Source: Datisca glomerata (lineage: Eukaryota > Streptophyta > Magnoliopsida > Cucurbitales > Datiscaceae). Taken from it: a DNA stretch of 64,000 nt. Positions 56,255 to 64,000 of the stretch are shown here, piece by piece (within the stretch, counting starts at the first letter, position 1; each line of letters opens with the position of its first letter). The stretch lies in contig QANY01013727.1 of assembly GCA_003255025.1 (NCBI GenBank), forward strand, positions 1,881,849 through 1,945,848, in the 5' to 3' direction. The position numbers were made by a program, and so were the translations under genes. The notes under the pieces were generated by a model. That model ran no database searches, was not told the origin of the DNA, and worked only from the letters and a program-made list of their open reading frames with translations.

Positions 56255-57700
56255 TTTTTTTTGTTAAAAAAGGTACAATAGATGCTTTCTTGAAACCAAA
56301 ATATTATTTGTACTAAGGTGTTAATGCCTAAAATAAATGGCTTATCACCTTTCTTCAAATAAATGCATTTGAAACATGATAAATGATATGTTCGGATTAG
56401 ATTAAAATAAATGTTATGTTTAGATTTCATAATTGGTAATTAAAAATTAGAGGAAAATTAAGAGGAAGAAACTGAATAAACTCTTTTTTATATCTATATA
56501 CTTCTCATTATTTCAGCTCAATCAAACAAAATAAAACCGATTTTTCCCTTCTCTTAAATCACAGCTTTTGAGGACCAAACATTTTAAAAGGGTCTAACAC
56601 TGGCCTTTTGACCAGTAAATTTATGTTATCGTTGTTTAAGTTTACAAAATATTCTTTTGGAAACTTCCAAAAGAATATTCAATTTATAGTTAAAGAATGA
56701 TATTTAGTGGATCATGACAAACCGGCCTCAATTTTGTTGTGATTATTTTCTAGTTTTAAATCATTGACATATTAGTTTATTGAAAATTTGATAAGTTACA
56801 AATTATTAATTATTTTAAATAAATATGATTAATCTTCATTTCTCTTTTCCTTTCTTCTTCTACGAAGTTTATCATGTACACAACAAATCCTCTATCACTT
56901 ATAAAAGAGCAACAAAAAACAATTATAATAATCTTATCCAATCAATTTGAAACATATAGAATAACTAAGGTCTCCAACAACCCTAAATAATTATTGTGAA
57001 TGGTTGAGAAGCTGAATCCATCATGGATAACAATGTTTCCAAAACAAATGGAGAGTTGTGCATTATACTCAAAGACTCTTATTTCGTCTCATAGATTGAT
57101 TAAATATGTAGAAACACGATGTACTTTAGCTATTTTGTAATTATACATGGAGCATAATTGTTATTGGGAGTACTATAAAAATGACTTACTTTCTAGCTTA
57201 AAACTATGAAAACTGTGTTTTTGTTAAAAATGACCAGAATAATGTAAAAACTTTATTTACATCTGCGTAAATTGTAAATAATTTATTTACTCTAGTCATT
57301 TTGCAGAAAAAAATTTAGTTATTTGAGCTGAAAAACTTGATTTTTCTTGTAGATTTTTTTTATGATTTGGTCCATGTACTTAGAATTTTAATAAGTAAGG
57401 GCCATGATGCACCAAACCACTAGTTCTAAAGTCTCTCAACCTAAAAAAACATTTAATTCAAAACTATTTAATACAAAATAGTTTTAAAAAATTGAATCAC
57501 TGGTTTCATACTGAAATTGAGGCTAGTTACATGATGGGAAGAATCAAAGTGTAATCTATCTTACATATTAGGTCAATTTCAAGACAAATAATAGATTGAA
57601 GATGAGAAACAGTTCAGTAAAGAAACATAAGCAAATTGTGCGTGTATCAACGTTAAAACTATCATACTTTGTATAACAAAAGACTTAATTGCAAAAGAGT
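56255..57700. other. Intergenic DNA, nothing recognised
   Basis: AT-rich. There is a perfect inverted repeat ATATTCTTTTGGAAACTTCC/AAAAGAATAT at about 56648-56680 (stem TATTCTTTTGGAA with TTCCAAAAGAATA). No gene was found. Confidence 0.45.
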
Positions 57701-57704
57701 TATA

Positions 57705-58413
57705 GACTTGTTTGGTAGCCCGTACTATATAGTACTAAAAGTAGGACAATATTATTAATGCTGTCTGACGTTTGACAAAAATATGGAGCTCGTACTAGTT
57801 AATACGGTGAGACTTTTTAGTCCCACTCACATGAGATAATTTAGTCATCTCCTTTTAGGGAGAACTACACCGGATTAAAAAAATAAAACTGTTTTTTTAA
57901 TTTATATCTTAAAATGATTTTTCGTATTAAAATGATTTTTTTAATTTATCTTTTACAAGAACTTCACTAACTAACAAAAATAATTTTTGAATTTTTGAAA
58001 TGTGCAAAATTAATTACTTATGACTTAATTTTACCAATTTTCAAAGTCATTTGGTATCTTTTTCTTCTTTTATTTAAAAAATTTTTAGAGCCTGTCAATC
58101 ATATGAGTGGTTCAGTAATTTTTTGTATATTTTAAATGACTTATTTTGTGTATTAAAAATTCAATAAATTTTTATAGTTGAAAATGTAAAATAATATGTT
58201 AATGAATTTCAAATAGACTTTTGCGGATCATATCAAGACAAATAGTTTTACAATCTAGTACTATAACGTGTCAAATATTGTATAAGTGTTACAGTTTTTT
58301 AACTAATACAGCACCAAACATTGAACAATATTATTTTATCCAGTACAATACTATACAGTACAGTCCGATGAATTTAATACAGTACTATCCTGACTGTCAA
58401 ACGAGCACCTAGT
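57705..58413. mobile_element. MITE-like element with TGTTTGGTAG / CTGTCAAACGAGC ends
   Basis: The left end, ACTTGTTTGGTAGCCCGTAC, resembles the reverse complement of the right end, GTGCTCGTTTGACAGTCAGG. Near-matching AGTACT/GTACTGTATTA words follow inside both ends. It is about 0.7 kb and non-coding. The target duplication is unclear, so the class is left open. Confidence 0.45.
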
Positions 58414-59210
58414 GTATGAACTAGAATATAATGAGAACCAAGTTTTCCACAGATTAGAGATACTATGATTCTAACCCACAATCTTAAAATGTAAGTATAA
58501 AAATCTAACATCTTTGTCAATCCATCCCGTAATGATCGGGTTTAGATGGAATTTTTTTTTTGTACACCTATAAAAATGCACCTATCCATAAGATGATATG
58601 AATTATTCAAATGCACCTACAAAAAGATCCAAAACCTTTTTTTTTCTCCGAAATCCCCTAATTTCCCTCTCATCATTAGACACCTAAGTCCCAAAACTTT
58701 AAAAATAGATATTTAGTTATTTAACTTTCAAAGCGTACACCCAATATAAATATTTCTTATTTAAATGCTCGTAACTAATCACTAGCATAATGATCATATG
58801 CTAGTCATGTGATCAAAATTTGGGCTTAAATCACCCGAAACCACATTATCTTAAGCGAATTAGGACGAAGTTGGACCTTAAATCACAAGAAATCACACCA
58901 TCTCATTGCTCTAATTTTCTAAGATTTGCTCGATTTCATATGATTTAAACCCTGATTTCGTGCATTTGTGTTTCCTGATTTACTAAAGATAACGAGATAT
59001 TGTGTAACTTACATAGCACTTGATTACTCCATTAACTGAAGTATGTTAAATAAGGAATACAAATTTACGTTATTAAAGCTTTAGGATTAAATTGTACGAC
59101 GACCCAAAGTCTAGGGATATTGTATGCTTTTACCTTATTTTTATCAATAGTTTGTCTCCAGTGTCCTTGTAAGAACAAGGAAGAGAAATGAGAAAGAACG
59201 ATGTAGTCCT
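58414..59210. other. Intergenic DNA with second copy of a dispersed repeat
   Basis: 58670-59110 is the partner of 54810-55150. A TTTTTTTTTT run occurs near 58552 and CTTTTTTTTTCTCC near 58636. No gene was found. Confidence 0.4.
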
Positions 59211-59453
59211 TAACCTTCTTTTTTATTAAGTTTAAGCGTACCTATAGAAACAAGTATACAAGAACAGCTGTACATACATGAGAAGCTGAACTGTGCTAAC
59301 ACAACCTGAGTACATAAACAATGAAATTTTTTTGAACTAAACTCTATGTATTTCCTATTGTGACACCCCTTAATGGATTGAAATGAGGCCAAGCTACTAC
59401 GTGCAATTGCATGAAGAGGATTCAAGATTGTTATAGTAAGCTAAAAACAAAAA

Positions 59454-62400
59454 TTAAAGCCTATTCTGATGCCATTTTCGTCTCCGGCGTTTTCGTATTT
59501 GGTTCTGGTCTCGGCTTGCTTTAAATGGATCTACCCAGTTCTGGTCATTTTCAACAGCTTGGTTCCATCTATTTTGAAAGAGTTGAAGCTCCAATGTAGA
59601 TTGCCTTCTTATCTACTCAATTCATACAAAAGATGTTAAGACCATTTAACTTCATCAAACAATTAGAATGATGAAAGTTTCTTACTAAGAGTGCCTAATT
59701 CTATCAATAAATATATCTTGCTATATTATATCTTGTTGGTGTGTAGGCCAACATCCAGCCATTTGAAAGACCTGATGGCTGGCGTCGAAACGTGAGTATA
59801 GACTAAATAAAAGTGAGTATAGACTAAATAAAATATAAGGCATATGCTTTAAGATCCATCTTGTTGATTTGCAAACAAGATTTCAGAAAACAGTGGAAAT
59901 ATCGGAAACAATGTTATTTTCTAAACATTTTAATATTCGAAAGAATAATACTATTTGACCTAATTTATGGTGCATCACAAATTTACATGACGAAAAAAAA
60001 TTGGTTATAATTTTTTAACTTATCAAGATGCACCAATCCAATAGTGTCATGTAGACTTGTGATATATCACAAGTTGAGCTAAATTGTATTTTCCTTTTCG
60101 AAAACATATTTTAGTATAATATTCCTAAATACTTGTTTAAAACAGTTTTCAAAAGATTAGAATAAGCGTTGGATAAATTTGTTATTTGGGTATTTTTTAC
60201 ATTTCAAAGGAGAAAAAACTAAAACTAAAACCCATACTAAAAAGAGCCAGCTACAACCTACAGCTTTTAACTCATTGATAAACGACCAATAAGAAGAGTT
60301 TTAATTTTTTCTAAGTATCATGATCATCCAATAAGAAGAGTTTTAATTTTTTCAAATGAACGATTTGATTTTAACAACTGATTTGATTTTAAGAACTGAT
60401 TGCAGGGCTGATCATTCAGACCTTTCAATTCGTAGATGTGGATATCGGATCTCAAACCTATGAATGGGGAAATTCCCCAAACTCAAAAAGAAAAAAAAAA
60501 CTTCATTTTTCGTTACTTATTCTTCCCCCTCTTTTCTTTTTCTTTTTCATTTCTATTTTTATTCCCTTCCATCATTCCTCAAGTCCCGTAGGTTTGATTC
60601 ATCAAACGTTCTGGAGCACCCCAGTGCAAAGGGGTTTACAAAAAGCACACATTTGCAACCAGGAAAGAGGGGCCCTTCTTCAATTGCTAATTATGTATAT
60701 GAAAATAGTCTTAGGTTGTAGTTTAGGATGTTCTCTTTGATAAAGGTCATTCCTACCAAAGTAAAATGGCAAAACTTTGAAGAATAATAGAGCTGTAGAT
60801 AAAAGTAGTTTGATAATTCGCGAGACTCACCTCAGTCCGTACATCGACAGCTGCAGCGCCATGTCTACGAGTCTTGAGTATCAAAACGGAGATCAAATAT
60901 AAGCGAAGTATCAAACTTTTGTTAATATCTTTTGTATAATAAGTGAAGTGACCGACATTAGCAAATAAAATGGCGTACCTTAATATTTTCTTCCCGATTG
61001 AAAGCCTGCGAAAAAGAAAAGGAAATTTAATTGTTAATGAAGCAGAGAGCCAGATAACAATTGTAACAAGATTTGTTAACAGATGAATAGAGCAGGAGAC
61101 AAAGGAAAAAAGCAAACGACCTTTCTTGAAGAAACTCCACTCCCACCCAAAGTTTGTATGCCTTTATGAACAATGTACTCGCTATCTACTACTCCCACCT
61201 TCTTCGTGCGATCTCCCTGTTAAATGCACAGATTATTTGGACAACATGATATCTTCCAAGTGACAGAAGGCATAGCTTTCAAATAGTTATTATGACGGAA
61301 ACATAAGGCGATAAAAGATAAACAGTTAACTCGAGCATCTGCGACACACTACAAATAGGAACAAATAGGAACCAACGTAAAGATAGAAGCCTCGGTTCCT
61401 TTCAAAGAATCTCAACAGTACATAGTACAATTGCCAGTGGTTTCAGGTACAACAAAGAGATTATATGACTCAAATGCTCAAATGCTCAAATGCAAGTGAA
61501 CTTTAATGGAGAAAGGGAACTTTAATACTTTCATCAAGCAAAAAACCGTCGCAAGCTATTTCAACCCTTTTAAATTACAAAACATAACAGTATCCGGATC
61601 ATTTCTTGGAAAAGCTACTAGTCTCACAAACTCAAAGATAGCATATCCTCAAGTCTTATTATTAAGATGCCATTGCTCAAATGTAAAGTTTGTAACTTGA
61701 GGCTGCTATTGAACTTTTTTGGCGAAAATATGTACGCCTAAGTCTCACCTGTGCACAATAACCAAGTTTGATATCCATTCCCCATCCATGAACAAGATCA
61801 TTCTGAGTAACAAACGAACAAACGTATATCAATGATTATCTTCAAACAAAAATGAAACTAAAACGAAAAACAAGGTGAGAGATACTGTATTAGTGGGGAA
61901 AAGACACCTGTATTAGATACCAAGCACATAGCCAGGCCGATCTCGAGAACACTGGTGCCATACCTTCAACAAACCTAATTATCAATGTAGTATGTGAAAA
62001 TATGTTATGGTTTAACAACCAACCAGAATGGATTTAGAACTGACGGATAGCTTACTAAGGTAAAAACACAGAACTGTTAGAGCATGAAACCGGTAGGATG
62101 AAAACATAGAACGCTGACATGGACTGATGTGATTACTTACCCAGTGCACGGTGGCCCCTCACTTTCACCGGAACACTTCACGCTGCCTCGGATATCATAA
62201 ACTCTTCTGTATGAAAAATTACATCTTATATAAGTATGAGAATATTAATATTAGGTCTCTTACATTATAAAATAAAATCACATCCGCTTTTCACCTGTGA
62301 ACTTCCTTTGTTCTTGCGCGAACAGTAATTCTATGATGTATATCTGTTGAATTTGGATCTAGAGCTGGCTGAGATATCTCCAATCCTTCTTTTTTCACAA

Positions 62401-63756
62401 TTTCCAAGTATCTGCATAACATAAAGTCCAAATAAAATTATAATTCGGTTAGATTCTAAAACAAATCAAGTAGGAGCTACCTGAGTAACTGATGAAGATT
62501 TAAAGCACAATTTCAAACTGAGTTAACTACTCCTGCATACAAAATCTCGACCAGGATATTTATCTAATCAAAATTCTCTTGCTACCTCAAAAACATTTTA
62601 ATGCCGGAGTTAAGAAAAAACACACTTATGGAGGCGAAAATCATCTAAGAAGCCTAAAATTTGTCTACTACCGTCTCGGGGAAAAATGGGCCAACCCCAA
62701 ATCTTCATCCCAGAGAAATATGAAATCATAGACAGAGACAACGGCTGGATGCAAAAAGCGTTTTGCAAACCACCTGAAATGAATACAGGAGGAAGAAAGT
62801 AAGTCAAGATTACGATAGATTCTTCTATCACTCTCAAATATTACAAGTTCAAAATAGAGTCCTAGCCAGTCCCTTATAATGCTTATGCAGTTACCTTGTT
62901 ATCAGACAATTTAAATGCTATTTTATCTAATTATCATTATGAATATTCTTTTTGGTAGTATAGTAACAGTTACCAGAGATTCAAGTCCTGCACATTAAGC
63001 ACAGTAAAAATAATAACTGTAACTTGTTTTACCACTTTGTTTGGTTTTGAGCAACAATATGTATGGCTTCGTTGCTCCAATCAAGATTCCGCCATCCATC
63101 CACATTGCCATCATAATGAAATAGAATAACCGTAAAGTTCACTGGAAGAAACTGAAAATGATGAATTTAAGCTTAAAATGTCCATTTCTAATATGTTAAA
63201 TAGGAAAAGAAAACTAAAAAGTCGATACCTTCTTCACAATGGCATCAACATTATGTTTTTGGTTGATTCCGACTGGAATTGCAAGCAAGTGGCTATTGGT
63301 ATAGTTATTGACCTGTAATTAGATAATTAACACTTATAGACAAAAATGTTAATGGCTAATCTTGTAGCAAAACTTACAAAGCTTCGTTATTCAAACTTTT
63401 GCAGATTAATTAGCGATCGACCCACATCCTAGTTAGGAGCTCTACTGCAGATTACCAGTTAGAAGGTTCAAAATCTAACCTTTGACCTTGAACTACTTCT
63501 TGACCATAGAGGTCTTAACTCCAAATCGGATCTAGCTTCTATTATACCACGCGGCAATCCATTCAAGTTTTGATGGGCCACACCAAATTCCTAGATTAGA
63601 GGATCAAAAGCAGCCTTAGAATGTTACTTAGATAAGTGAATCATAACACCTAATTATAAAGCAATGAAAGAAAAGAACGGTTTGTCTGGCAAGACAGCAA
63701 AGTGGTACTACAGGATTTACCGTTATTGTGCCGAAGGGATACGTTTTTGCTTCAAT
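59454..63756 (-). CDS. DUF707 protein (LKR trans-splicing-related 1-like), 5' part outside the window
   Basis: Twelve coding exons on the minus strand: 63756-63721, 63312-63229, 63151-63033, 62773-62672, 62411-62295, 62206-62141, 61974-61908, 61802-61749, 61216-61121, 61005-60979, 60872-60831, 59612-59454. They total 969 nt and give 322 visible residues ending in a stop; the frame is kept throughout. Key blocks are LLAIPVGINQKHNVDAIVKK, FTVILFHYDGNVDGW, KWWFAKRFLHP, YDFIFLWDEDLGL, LEISQPALDPNSTDIHHRIT, GPPCTGFVEGMAPVFSRSAW, NDLVHGWGMDIKLGYCAQ and GDRTKKVGVVDSEYIVHKGI. This is the DUF707 family (PF05212), often labelled lysine ketoglutarate reductase trans-splicing-related in plants. The biochemical role is unknown; the LWDEDLG and HGWGxDxxLGYC motifs look glycosyltransferase-like (inference). 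The missing N terminus, beyond position 64000, usually holds a membrane anchor. The last exon adds a basic RKRRRRKWHQNRL tail. Confidence 0.95.
59613..60830 (-). other. Long last intron of the DUF707 gene
   Basis: A 1218-bp intron, far longer than the others in this gene. It starts GTGAGTCTCG and ends TTGAGTAG in minus-strand reading. It contains a duplicated GAGTATAGACTAAATAAA (about 59802 and 59817), duplicated CCAATAAGAAGAGTTTTAATTTTTT (about 60284 and 60328) and a T/C-rich tract (60505-60560). No recognisable transposon or gene lies inside. Confidence 0.7.
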
Positions 63757-64000
63757 CTGATAGTAGGAGGGAAATCAGTCAGTCAATAAACCACCCACAG
63801 AGAGGCCAAAAAATGAAAACTATCTATTAAATGGATATCTAAAGAGCTAGTAGAAAGTTTATTCTAGTCGAATATTTTGGTTGGTTACTCACTGTTTCAT
63901 TTAACAATGTATTTTGTTCTAATCAACTTGCAAGTACAATACTGCACGAACAACGGCAAGAGGAAACTTTTGGGTTTAAAAGAACAAAAGCAGTTCACAT
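63757..64000 (-). other. Intron of the DUF707 gene, running off the window
   Basis: Directly upstream of the exon at 63756 (acceptor TACTATCAG). No further exon could be assigned before the edge, so the start of the gene is outside. Confidence 0.6.

Noticed and set aside
60438..60740. Plus-strand frames of 100 and 85 codons
   Set aside because: They lie in the last intron of the DUF707 gene on the opposite strand, are T/C-run driven, and have no recognisable domain.

Overview
The window is nuclear DNA of a flowering plant, most likely a eudicot. It is AT-rich and its genes are split by many small GT-AG introns. It carries nested LTR retrotransposons with plant-type coding domains, and its host genes belong to plant families (SCAMP, DUF707, glycine-rich secreted protein). 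No bacterial, organellar or viral layout is present. One ambiguous base (N) lies at 46407. The species cannot be named from the sequence alone.

Left part (1-12 kb). A decayed Ty1/copia element on the + strand runs from its integrase at the window edge to a 2.1-kb 3' LTR ending near 8754. A 4.1-kb insertion splits its polyprotein at about 470-4590. The insertion has palindrome-rich ends and carries an intron-containing fragment of an FTSHI-type (inactive FtsH-like) chloroplast AAA gene. Behind the copia LTR lies a piece of another gypsy-like element with an antisense gag-like reading frame. A small real-looking gene follows at 12 kb: a 53-aa protein on the minus strand with a good TATA box.

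Middle part (12-32 kb). This stretch is gene-poor. It holds gypsy remnants, a 2.5-kb solo LTR with a perfect 5-bp target duplication and a long CT-rich array, and a complete 2.1-kb Mutator-like foldback element with a perfect 9-bp target duplication. It also holds a MuDR-type transposase fragment, a truncated LINE, a MITE-like element and several tandem repeats.

Gypsy block (32.8-44.2 kb). A large degenerate Ty3/gypsy element has a 5' LTR with TATA box, a primer-binding site, gag, protease, RT, RNase H and integrase. These are followed by a 60-bp tandem array and an antisense plant-mobile-domain (PMD) gene with a TATA-like box of its own. A second copy of the middle solo-LTR family is inserted in its RT. 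The pol genes carry stops, frameshifts and lost catalytic residues.

Right part (47-64 kb). This is the genic end: a single-exon secreted glycine- and cysteine-rich protein (+), a 13-exon SCAMP gene (-), and the 3' twelve coding exons of a DUF707 gene (-) whose start lies beyond the window. The exons of both split genes were reconstructed by hand and keep the reading frame across every junction. MITEs and other dispersed repeats fill the spaces. The three host genes show no evident functional link.
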